64,000 bases of DNA, taken from NCBI GenBank assembly GCA_013397865.1, contig VZTI01002792.1, positions 328,371-392,370 of the forward strand. Direction: 5' to 3'. The position numbers and the translations under genes were made by a program. The DNA is from Struthidea cinerea. Its lineage: Eukaryota; Chordata; Aves; Passeriformes; Corcoracidae. Shown one piece after another: positions 1 to 10,200 of this stretch (within the stretch, counting starts at the first letter, position 1; each line of letters starts with the position of its first letter). The notes beneath the pieces were generated by a model. That model was not told the DNA's origin, did not search any database, and was given only the letters and a program-made list of their open reading frames with translations.

Positions 1-311
1 CCCCCTTCCTTTTAATGCTATTAGGTTTGTATTTTATTCTGAATTGAAAAGAAAATTGTGGTTGTCTTGACTACTAAAAAAACCCATCCTACACACCGCT
101 GGAGAGATGTGCAACAGAGAGGAGGGAATTCAGCTGTACTCAGCTTGTGTTGTTTTTCAGCTGCAGGTCTTGGAGCAGGTTTGGTGGAGATGCCAGGTCT
201 CTTTAGTCTGAGCTGTGGCTTGCAACTCTCTAGGCCTTTGCTTACCACGATGTGTTTTGATTTTCTCCAAACTCAACTTTATGCACAACTAAAAGCATGT
301 TTTATTTCTAG
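1..311 (+). other. EBF1: 3' end of EBF1 intron 4 with splice acceptor
   Basis: This is non-coding sequence ending in a canonical acceptor. The AG at 310-311 is preceded by a short T-rich run (TTTTATTTCTAG), with further pyrimidine runs around 260-285. No coding signal is seen upstream. Small open frames across it have no recognisable protein and cross the splice site. The intron number is inferred from usual EBF gene structure, because its start lies outside the window. Confidence 0.85.
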
Positions 312-385
312 GCGATAGTATATGAAGGCCAAGACAAGAACCCAGAAATGTGCCGAGTTCTGCTCACGCATGAAATAATGTGCAG
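312..385 (+). CDS. EBF1: EBF1 exon 5: end of COE DNA-binding core, first half of zinc knuckle
   Basis: The 74-base exon opens in phase 0 and gives 24 residues, AIVYEGQDKNPEMCRVLL followed by THEIMC, plus two bases (AG) of a split codon. It is bounded by AG at 310-311 and the donor GTAAGA at 386. EBF/COE proteins are sequence-specific transcription factors that bind ATTCCCNNGGGAAT as dimers and act in B-cell, olfactory, neural and mesenchymal development. The last five residues carry the first two zinc ligands of the COE zinc knuckle (His157 and Cys161 in mammalian EBF1 numbering, from memory). The match to vertebrate EBFs is essentially perfect with no lesion. EBF1 is preferred over EBF3 because the A/T-ending codons (ATA, GTA, TAT, GAA) fit what I recall of EBF1, and because the following intron is very large. 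Family assignment is near certain; paralogue assignment is about 75%. Confidence 0.96.
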
Positions 386-2777
386 GTAAGAAATACCCCT
401 CTTCCAGTTAATTAGTGATGAGAAGATGAATCTGTCTCCCAAAATCTAGGTTGAACCTACAGCTATTTTTGGACTTAAATTTATCTTTCTTGCATTAAAC
501 AATCCCAAAATAACAGAGTTTGGTGTGTGTGTAATTAGCAGCAAGGTCTCAGTCGTCACACTAGTTTTCAATTATTTATAAAGAGTTATTCTTAACAGAA
601 CGCTGCTGGTTTTCATTTAGACACTGTAGCCCACAAAAGGTCTCCTCACCGAAATTAACAGTCTATTATATTCTTGTAGCAATAAACGTCTCTGCCCCCG
701 ATTCCCAACAAAAACTCCTCGGCAAAATGACAAAATAATATTTTTTTTGTTTTTTTCTGGATGTGCATTAAGGAGTGAGGTCAGGAGATTCTTTTGTCCT
801 GGTCGCTGCTCACGCGGGGTCCCCGCTCGGCCGGAGCGGAGCAGCTGATGCTCCTCTGTGCAAAAGATGTCGTCTTCTGGATTTTCTTTAAACTTCCCCA
901 TGCAGATTGGGCGCTGCCCTGTGCTCTCTTGCCCCGCCTGGGGTCGGTGACTTTAATTCAGTCAAATGTCTTCTCCCCCAAACTTCTGCAGCTGCTTCCT
1001 TCTCTGTTCTGGCTGGTTGAAATAGGTGAAGCTTCTTCTACTTCCTTTTTACCACAGACCCCTTCGCCACCTCAGAGAGCTTGACCTCTCAGTCTCATTA
1101 AAGTTAGTGGGTGTTTTTTGCATGTCTGAAAAAAATCATTTGTTACGTGTTATTCGATGGCAGAAAATAATTCCCTGGTGGAAGACGAGGCGTTCTTGCA
1201 TAAGCTCATTGTTACAATCAGTTGTTTTAAGACTGTAAAAATGCCATTGCATGCGTTGTAACTTTTACAAAACACATTTACTAAAAAGGAGTAACTTGAG
1301 GGTAAAAACTAGTACCCACTTCTAAAAGAATAAACTTGGATGAGGGTTTCCTGGCAGGGGAGAGTATTTGACAAAATACTCAGATGGAAACTTCTCTGTT
1401 GGTTAAATTTTTTTCTTTAATTTTTTTTTTTTTTTTTAAATTCTTGGGATCTGCATGTTTTGTCCTCCACTGACAGCTCCTCCTGATAAAACCCTGCTGG
1501 GGGGGTAGCACCCTGTGATGGAGGCAGAGAAGGAGTTGCTCTCCTTGCTCTGCCAGCTTGGGTGAAACCTTGCACAGCCCCCCTCAAATTCTTCCTGGCA
1601 GCAGGATTTTGGGGAATTTTAGTTTTCATGTCATGTTTTTCTCGGCTGCTTCCTTCAGTGGGTTTGGCTTCTTCCAGGAAACCAAAGACAACCCGTTGTG
1701 GCTCCAGAACAATCAGCAGCTTGGTGTCTCCAAGAGGTGCCTGAGCCTCTGCTGCCATTGGGAGCCTCGTTGCTTTGCTGAGGACTCCAGGCCACTTCTG
1801 CCTTCCCAAATGGAATCCCAGTCATGCTGACAACTTGTAATTGCCCTAAAATTCATTGGCCCAATTAGCACGACTTTCACACTGCATACCTAGCTAGGAA
1901 CAATTCATGGAAATATTAAAGGAGGCCCCTGACCTGATAAGACTCAAATGCCTTTTACTTTTCTCCTGTAACAGACCAGTGAAACAGTGGGACTGGGCAC
2001 ATGAGTAAAATTAAGCACATGTTCAAGTGCCTGCAGTGTCAGGGTCTGAATCTGCCATTAGTCCTGGGTGATGTGTCCTCCTGATCCTTAACCAGCAAGG
2101 TTTGGTGGTAGGAATAACTCACTGAGCCAGAATCAACTACTTAAATGAATTAATTTTCTTACAGATACTTCAGAAACCTAAAGTGTAAGAAGCAAATTAA
2201 AACTTTATAGAGTGGGCTGAGTTTTAGCCAGAAGACCAAATGCCCACATCACAGATTTACAGCCGTTCAATATACTTTGACTGAGACAAAATTATTTCTG
2301 TTCTGGGAAAGTGGAAAGATGCGCAGTCGTTCCCTTTATTAAAGCGCTTTGCACTTTCTTTGTTCCTAAAATTCACTGGCTCAGGAGCTTTATTCTTCTC
2401 CTCCGATTTATTTACTGCTAGTCCATGCTTTGTGTTTCATGGCCGTAAGGTGGAGGGGTAGAAAAAACCCAAACTGACTGTAGTAGGCAAATGTTGTGTT
2501 CCTGACAGGGTGGGGGAGACATATTCAAATTTCTTACAGCTCATATTAGATATTCCCCATTTCCTTTGCTGCCCATACGTGTGTAAGAGGGTGCTGTTTG
2601 TTTACCAGGCCGCTTGACCCTATTGCACAAATCTGTCATCTATTGTGCTGCTAACACGCTTTTAAATTGCAAATCTGATGCTCTTTAGGGGTCTAGAAGG
2701 GGAAAAAATTCTCTCTCCACACCATTCTGTTTCTCTTGATTTCTTGCCTGTTGTAAGTGGAAGTTGGGATGTGCTGA

Positions 2778-2798
2778 ATTTGCACCAGGGGTGCAAAT
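2778..2798. repeat. Perfect 9-bp inverted repeat, probable relic of an old palindromic repeat
   Basis: Arms ATTTGCACC (2778-2786) and GGTGCAAAT (2790-2798) are exact reverse complements separated by AGG. The wording resembles the ATTTACACC...GGTGTAAAT hairpins at 18668-18694 and 34358-34423, so it may be a fragment of the same old interspersed repeat. The right arm also contains an octamer-like ATGCAAAT-type half (GTGCAAAT). The inverted repeat is seen directly; membership of the family is inference. Confidence 0.5.
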
Positions 2799-3519
2799 GC
2801 AGCCTCAATTATAAGCATAAAATTAGAGTCTGTTCCCCATTAATCAGCCCAGCTAATTGCTATGCACTACCATTAGCCATATGGTGTGAAAGACAGCTTG
2901 CTCTCCCTAAGATGAAATTTCTTCATTTCAGACATGAAATAGTGAGGGCTCTGTATTTTAAAATAGCTTGTTTTAGATATTTAATTTCTAAACAACTTTC
3001 AGCAGTGCTTTCTATCAAGGCTAACTGCACAATAAAACTTTGCATTTATGTGACAAAGCTGGGTATTTATAGTGTACTACAGCTACGGCACGGAGGAGAC
3101 AAAGAATTCAAATGTATAAGAGAGTCCTGGCTGTGGTGGGAGAGCGAAGCTGAGGTTTGCTTCAGGTAGCTGTTTATTTCAAAGGATTTCATTGTGTTTT
3201 GTCAGATATAAAAATCTACACTGTTGGTGAAAATGTTAATAGCTGGGGAGAATTCACAACCTCAGTGGAATTTATTAGTATTGTAGGAAGCGTGGGGAGG
3301 GACATCTATAGTTAATATTGCCTCAACAATTTCCATTATGAAACCTTCAGTGGCTTACAGCTTTGCCAAACTTAAACTGTTCTGGCTGAAATATCCTTTG
3401 CAGGGTGTCAGCCTCAGGCTGACTTTCTTTGGAAAGTTTCAGCTAAAATGGTTCAGTGATTTCTGAGAATGAGGTTGGAGTAAAATACGGGTTTTGTCTG
3501 TGTAAAATAAGACCTTACA

Positions 3520-3960
3520 GCTGTTTCGGCGAGGGGGTCCCGCACCTCCCCGCTCCAGGGTGAGGAGCCTGTTTGGGCAGAAGCTGTCCCGATGGCACCA
3601 CTGCTGGGAGGGTCCCGCCTCGCTGGGACCTGGTGCGAAATCTCCCACCCGGCCTCGCTGGCGACTTGCTCGGGCCTGGCAGCCGATGGTCGGAAAGTCG
3701 CCTCGGCGCTGGCCACGTGCCACGGGCCCCTAATTCCTCATTGTTCATTGTCCCCGGGACACACAAAGCAGGGCTCCTGCCCAGGGGACGGGGGGATGGC
3801 AAGGGAGGGTTTGGGGTGCCAGACATCGGGGTGAGGAGGCCTCATCCTGTGGGCGCGGGCGGTGAGGGTAGAGATCCTCCGGCACGTGGAAGGGAAGAGG
3901 GGGGAGGACGATGGGGAGCGAGGAGGCAGGAGGTCCCCAGGGGGTTGTGGTGAGGAGAAA
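3520..3960. other. GC-rich, G-run-rich block in intron 5
   Basis: GC content rises sharply against the A+T-rich surroundings, with many CpGs at 3525-3725 and then purine-rich G runs to 3960. Several overlapping open frames of 80-148 codons on both strands arise from the stop-poor composition and have no recognisable domain. It could be a small CpG island, an intronic enhancer or simply GC-rich drift. Confidence 0.4.
3784..3816 (+). other. G-quadruplex motif in intron 5
   Basis: Five G runs (GGGG, GGGGGG, GGG, GGG, GGGG) are separated by loops of 2, 7, 1 and 3 bases, satisfying the usual G3+N1-7 rule. The G-rich strand is the sense strand, so nascent EBF1 RNA would also carry it. Folding is predicted only. 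Confidence 0.55.
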
Positions 3961-6929
3961 GGCAGCAGTAAAAGCTGGGTGTGGTGGTGGCTTGGGGACG
4001 AGCAGGATGGGGAGAGTGAGGGGCTCAGGAATGAGCCATGAGGATGACAACAACCGCAGGGTGCTCAGAGATGGGGTGCAGGCGCTGGAAATGGTGGGAG
4101 GCTGCATACTATCAAGGACTGCTTGTTTTAAAAACAAGCAAACCCCACCCCCCCAAAAAATCAACTTTTGTAGGCTTTTCCTGTGGGCCAACGTGGCGTT
4201 GTGTCTGAGCTGTGGCTCCTGGCCCCGCCTGGGGAGAGGTGTTGTGGAAGGACAGCAAAGTCAAGTCCTCGTCCTCCTGGCTGCAAGGAACTGGCATTCC
4301 CTGCTCTTGCACAGAGCCTTGCTGGGAGCTGGAGGGTTTCTGAGTGGTTTGGAGAAGCTCCTGGGAATTTTAAAATTCTTTCAGGGAAAGGAGAAAGGGT
4401 GCTGAATATTTAGGAACTTATTTCCAAGTGCTAAGTAGGCACTAAAAGCCGAAGCTTTTGAGGGAAATTGAATTAAAAGCACTTCTAACCAGGTCTGAAA
4501 CTCAAGATCTGCATGATGTTTTAATTCTCTGCAAAGAAAGACTAGAGTGAAGAGGCCTCCAATTCTGCTGTTGTGGAGGGGAAAAAACCACAAAAGGCAA
4601 ACTAAATTTTAAAATATAATTCTCTAGATCATGAAGGAACAGTCAGGGCCTCCTTTCATGCCAGAGAGCCACCAGATGGTGGGGTGTGCCGGCCATGCAG
4701 CCCCTCCACATCACCCTCAGATGGTGGTCAAGAGTGAGGTGTCCTACTGTCACTTGGAACTACTGGGGTGCACTTTTGGGAAGGTCAAAATTAAGGGGTC
4801 ACCTGAGGAGCAGTGAAGGGTTTGCCCTGCTCTCAAAGCCAGGTTGTCCCCACTGGTCAGTGCCTGACTCCTCCTTCTCATGGCAGGAGGTGAGACCGAG
4901 GTGTCCCTGTCCCCAGGACCCTGTGGCTGCCTCCCTCTCTGGGTTAATGCCCCGGGAAGGTGCCAACCTCTGAGCCTGGTGGTGCGTGGGTGGTGGTATC
5001 TGCCCATCTCGTGCTGGGAGCCTGGGAACCTTTGCTTGCCTGAGTAAGTGTGGCAATTTCTGTCCCTCCAGTCTGCTGGGAGAATGTCAGGACTAGCCCT
5101 GATTCGCTTCAGTCACAAGAACTGCATTGTCTTAACTTGTGCCAACTCTGTTTCTAATTACATTTTAATCATTTAAAAATGATTAGCAGTTTTTATTGCC
5201 TTGTTTGTGGGTAAATTTTCTCACCCCACACATTCTAGCTGCACTCCAATGACAAGTCCTTTTATAGGCAAAAAAGCCCCCAAACGTCCCCATGACTATT
5301 TACCTACAGCATATTTTATTCCTTCCTAAATTTTAATACTTTCAGGGTGCCAAGGCTCTGGCATTTTCTGGTGGATCAATTGTGGTATTGTGCTGTAAAA
5401 TTAAGCAGTTTTTTTTGGCAATCCCAAACAATGTAGCTTCCACCGAAATGAAGATACCGCACATGTGTTAACTGTGAAAAGTTTCAGCCCTGAATAGTTG
5501 CCTTGAAGCTTTTTGCGGTGAAAAGAATTATGTATTTTCCTCTCTTTGAAAACAAAATTATTATTTTTTTTAAAGCCATGTTTAAACAGGCTGTTTTTGT
5601 AAAAGGCCCCTTTTTTGTTATCTTTAGTGTGGTTGGTTGCTTTATTGCTAATCTTGGTGGGTAACTGTATATTATTCACTCTATTGTTCAGCAACACAAG
5701 AGAACCTTTGTCATACTCCCAACAGGGCTATTTATATAGCGTGGCACTTCTGAGGGCTTCTTCCTGCCCTGATGTTCTTCCACCTTCTGGGGAAAGGAAA
5801 ATAGTTCATCTGAGAGGGAGAGTGAGCAGTGGTCCCTCCTGACAGCTGCTGAGATCCAGGCGAGATGCACTGGGAACAAACTTAGTGGTTTCCAAAGATT
5901 TGGTTGGTTGTGGTTGAGGTTGACCAGAAAGTTTATGTGCTCAGGTCTGGCCAGGGAGAGCAGTTGGGGTGGTCCTCACTGCCTGACACTTGGTGCCATC
6001 ATGGGATGGGGTCCCTGCAGCCCTGAAGCTGCCCAGGCTTTGTCCAGCAGGTCCTTGGGGACCAAGAAGGACTTGGGAAAGTCAGGAGCTTCTTGATTTA
6101 TTTATTTATTTGTTTTATTCCTTGAAGCCTTGACTTCAGTGGGGGATTTTCTGTTAAGGGACATCAACAAACAGGAGCTTTCCTTGTGAGATGGGGGTTT
6201 CCTCCCTGGGGTGAGTGGGAGGGTGAAATCTAAAGGCTTTGTTGGCCTTTGTGGCTGTGATTTGGTCTCGTGGGTTTAGATGGGTTGGTGAGAAGAGCAG
6301 GGCAGCTCCCTGACACAGCTCCAGAGGCGCCGGGAGGGATTCCCACCTCGTACAAGAACGTGTACCTTGCCTATGAACTCGCCTGCAACGTATTTATGCC
6401 TCCTTACGGAAAACAACCCCTGACAAGGAATCATCAAAAAACAACAATTTGACTTCTCTTAGGAAACAATGAGCCACCTTAGTTCAAAAAGAATCCCAGC
6501 CTCGAGGTCAGCCATGGAGCAGTGCTTTGGGAGACGGAGCTTGTATTTCACATGCCTGCTTTGTATCTGACCTGACGCAGGGCACCAGCCGCCAGAGCAG
6601 AGCTCTCCGTGGCATTAGTGATCATTAACATGCTCGGGAAACTTGGGGAAACAGGCGCGCTCGAGCACAAAAAGCTGCTGCTGGTGCTTGCATTTTAGGT
6701 CCCCCACTACCACCAGCGTTTCTTACAGCGAGAATAATTGCACTTTCGGAGTTTGGGGGAAGGTTTGCCAGTAGCTGGGAATTGTGTGGAAGCAGGAATA
6801 TCTTGTGGATGTGTAACACAAGCGTTAAGCAAATGTAAAAACCAGGCTCAGCAGGGAAAAATCTGCCTTATTTTGTGTGCCAGCGTCTGTGGGACAACTG
6901 TTAAACCCCGCGGAAAAGAGGCTACAAAT

Positions 6930-7192
6930 AGGCAGCTCTCCCTGTTTCGGGCGATCCTTGAATTATTATTTGTGAAAGGGGCAAAACCCCTCTCTTTTTA
7001 TATTTTCCATTGCTAACCAGCTGTGCAAGAAGTTAAACATCGTAATTAACCCATATGTGACCCAGTACATTTGACTGATTTGCAGGCAGGGCCGGCAGGG
7101 TAACTCGAGCCGGCAATTTGAACCCACCATGTTCGTAATGATGATTTTACAGTGTAATGGTCGCACTAAATCCTTTCGCTTTTGCTCTGCAG
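6930..7192 (+). promoter_or_regulatory. Candidate conserved splice-proximal element before exon 6
   Basis: The block has mixed A+T-rich text without low-complexity decay. It includes homeodomain-type cores (GTAATTAACCC near 7041, GTAATGATGA near 7136) and two small inverted repeats: AGGGG...CCCCT near 6977, and GCCGGC repeated at about 7091 and 7110. It then leads into the acceptor TTTTGCTCTGCAG. Such composition next to exons of developmental regulators is often conserved for splicing or enhancer use. Conservation cannot be seen from one genome, so this is inference. Confidence 0.3.
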
Positions 7193-7261
7193 CCGCTGTT
7201 GTGACAAGAAAAGCTGTGGCAACAGAAATGAGACTCCATCAGATCCAGTGATAATTGACAG
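7193..7261 (+). CDS. EBF1: EBF1 exon 6: second half of zinc knuckle
   Basis: The 69-base exon lies between the acceptor TGCAG (AG at 7191-7192) and the donor GTAAGG at 7262. Its first base completes the split serine codon from exon 5. It then encodes RCCDKKSCGNRNETPSDP followed by VIID, plus AG of the next codon. The joined text H-EIM-C-SR-C-CDKKS-C is the COE zinc knuckle; this exon supplies the last two cysteines (Cys164 and Cys170 in mammalian EBF1). The arginine directly after the junction corresponds to Arg163, a DNA-contact residue and a recurrent disease site in human EBF3. The Gly and Pro matching 171 and 177 are also present. No frameshift or stop is seen. Both ends are phase 2. The following codon is expected to be Arg, then a Phe-Phe-Leu stretch in exon 7, which is outside the window. 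Confidence 0.96.
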
Positions 7262-10200
7262 GTAAGGACTGCTATTGTTTCCTTCCATTTTTTTTTTCCT
7301 TCCTCCCTCTCCTCATTATAATGAAACACCTGCCCTGCGTTGCTAATGGGGAAGAATTAGGAGGATATACGGGTGAAATTTTGGTTTTTTGATACAGAAT
7401 TAGTTGTGCTTTGCAGTTGTGATTGCCTTGGAAGGGCCATATGTGGGATAACGTAGGGATACTGGAGCGCCCTGCTCTGTGGAGGGCTCCAGCTCTTGTA
7501 ACTGATTCATGTGCATAAAGAGGAGATTTTTCTTTCTGACTTTCTGTGACTCAATTCACATGCTATGCCAGGGAAGCTTCAGGAATAAAATAATAATAGT
7601 TTGTGATTTATGAAATGTGGTTGGGTGCTTATAAATATTTAACTTTTATTTGAAAAATGTTTGAATCATTATCACTTAGCTACTGTAGTTCTGTTGGACG
7701 CAATCCATCCACATTTTAAGGCTTTTATTTATGCATAAAAACAGTTAAGAAAATAGATCTGCAATGTAAGGTTTTTTCCCTCCTCTTATTTTCTCTGGTT
7801 GGAATACAATTTTGACTGTATTGTCAGTTGATTAATTCGTTTTTGCCTGTCTTAATTATTGTGTTTTTAAACAGATCCATATTGCTAATCTGACATCACT
7901 GAGTAAATCATTGTAGTACAATGCATCTATTCCAGTTGTTCTGAGCCATGTGTAGTTTTTGTTGCTTGCAAATTATGCAAAATGGTAACCAAAGAGCCAT
8001 TTTTACATTTTAATTGTCCAAATGTGCTGTCCAAAGCTGTGTGGGATAGCCAGGGTATTGTGCAGCATTACTCCAGAGGAGTTAAATGGCCGTGAAGCAC
8101 CAAAAGTGTCTGTCGGGGCTGGGGAGAGCAACATCCTGCACTGACCTGTGAACAGAGGGACCCCAAAGGGAGCTACCCAGCCACGCAGGGGTGAGGGCAG
8201 AGAGCATGTGCCGCTCCTTGCGTTGCTGTCTGAGTTATGTTTGCTGTATGAAGTTTAAAGTATCTTCCGTGCCAGAGCATCCATTTTATGAAAGGAGGTG
8301 AGGAGGGTTTGATGTGTTGGGGATGCCACACGGAGAGCAGTCCAGAGCCTTGTGCTGATCCCAGCTCCCAGTTCGTGGATGGGTTGGGTAGGAAAGTGCA
8401 CATATTGGATGCTTAGAGCAGACGTTTTGATTAGCTGTAATAAGTAACCCTGAGAATGTTTAAATCTCAGAAGACATCCCGATCTGTTTTAACGAGGCAT
8501 ATTTTCACCTTCTCTGAGCATCAGGTAGCACCAGAGAAAGTGTGTGTGGGGGGAAAACCCCACAGTGAAACCTGTACGGAGCTGTGTTTTATAAGCATGC
8601 TGCAGAGCTGAACGCTATAAACATGGTGTTAGAGTGGCATTTTGAGCGACATGAAAGCTACAAAATTCACATGAATTTTTCATTGTACTGGAAAGTGAGA
8701 TGTTAGGATGCTAATGGCAGGTTTACAGAAATATTTTGTTTAACTATCTAGTATGCAAAACTGCCAGTTGCAAATCATTTTAAATTTTGAAAGCCAGAGA
8801 TGCTGTCTGTTACGTGCTTCCTGCAAAATGAGGAAAACAGGTACAGGGGAAAAAACAGCTTTAGCTTCCTAGCAGTGATCCATTCCTCAGTCTATACATG
8901 AATTGATGCGATAGTTACCAATTTTGAAGTTTCTTCTTAAAATGCAAGCTAAACACAACTCAAAGCTGCTAATTCAAACCCTGCCTCGCCACCCGCACTG
9001 AATCACACTTGGCTTGTGAATGGGTTAAGCTTTTAAGTTCTTTGCTTGGTTTTAAATTGTGACTTTGATACAGAAGGTTGATATGACTGTGGTTTGAATA
9101 ACACTTGATTTTGACCTGTTCCTGTGGGTTGCAATGGCATAAGAAATTTGACTCAGCAGTACTGTAATTAGCCCTCCCTGTGTTTTTGAAACGGGATTGT
9201 GTTACCTGGATTGCATTAGTGTGGCTTCTATTGTTGCCGCTTCGCATCTGTCCCAGTAGGGTACTTAAAACCTTTTCTTGGCCGGGGCTAGTTCAAACAA
9301 TTTAGGCCAAGCAAGTATGTGCTTTATACAGTTAGTGGCTTTAGTGATGTTTCTAGTGACATTTATCCTATTCATTTTTCTTGTCCCCTTTGGTTTGGAA
9401 AGGATGAAGTGATTTATACGGAGCCTTTTTACCTTAAAATGAGTCCTTTATAATCGTTCTATGATTAAAATGCCTGCACAAGTCAGGCCATGTGTTTGGT
9501 TGTGCTCCATTGTCACTTCTCCATGCACACAGTTTTTAACTGTTATGTCAATTGATATGCAAAGCCATATTTAGTTATTTTTATTTGCATTGAGCTTAGA
9601 GAATTCTTTTACCATTTGGGCTAAAGCACTCCCGCATGCCTGATGCTCTGATCTAGTCTTTGCCTATGGATTTAATCTAACTCTTGCATCAAATCCTGTG
9701 AATCCACAGACTCTGACCTAACACAGAGTTTAACATAGAATCTATCCATGGGATTTTTGACATGTGTACTTACATGGAAATGCTATCCTCCCCTGACAAG
9801 TCAGAATACTATTTTGGATTGATTAATTCTCTTTGATGAGGCTGGAGAGACTCGGGATAGAGAGGGCTCTGGCTTTGTGGTGGTTTGGTGAACTTGGAGA
9901 GGAGGCTGTTGGGCAACTTCAAAGTTACATGTGTTGTATTCTTCTTCAAACCCTGGATATATGTGAAATCAAATGATATATTTTTCGTTAATGAAAATGT
10001 GGGGTTTAAGAAAGTAGCTGGATACTTCCATACAGGATATGACTTTATTATTTATACAATTGTTTTATACTTTTCTCTATTATAGTATCAGCAGATACAG
10101 CAGTGAAAGGGACCTAAATAATTTATATTTATATAAGATAGTGATTTAAATTTTCTCTGGAGAACAAAATTAATCTATTATGATTACAGAGCAGTCATCC

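Larger units (their letters stand above)
386..7192 (+). other. EBF1: EBF1 intron 5 (6.8 kb, phase 2)
   Basis: The intron runs from GTAAGA at 386 to TTTTGCTCTGCAG ending at 7192 and splits a serine codon (AG|C). It holds no supported gene. Visible contents are: a CpG-rich islet at about 780-855 beside a BssHII-free but GC-dense run; a 17-T tract at 1421-1437; a hairpin at 2778-2798; a GC- and G-run-rich block at about 3520-3960 with a quadruplex motif; a short (TTTA)n run near 6097-6111; and an A+T-rich block just before exon 6. Between these, 400-770, 860-1410, 1440-2770, 2800-3500 and 4000-6900 show nothing I can name. The A+T-rich part at 1840-1960 resembles conserved regulatory sequence in composition only. 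Confidence 0.85.
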
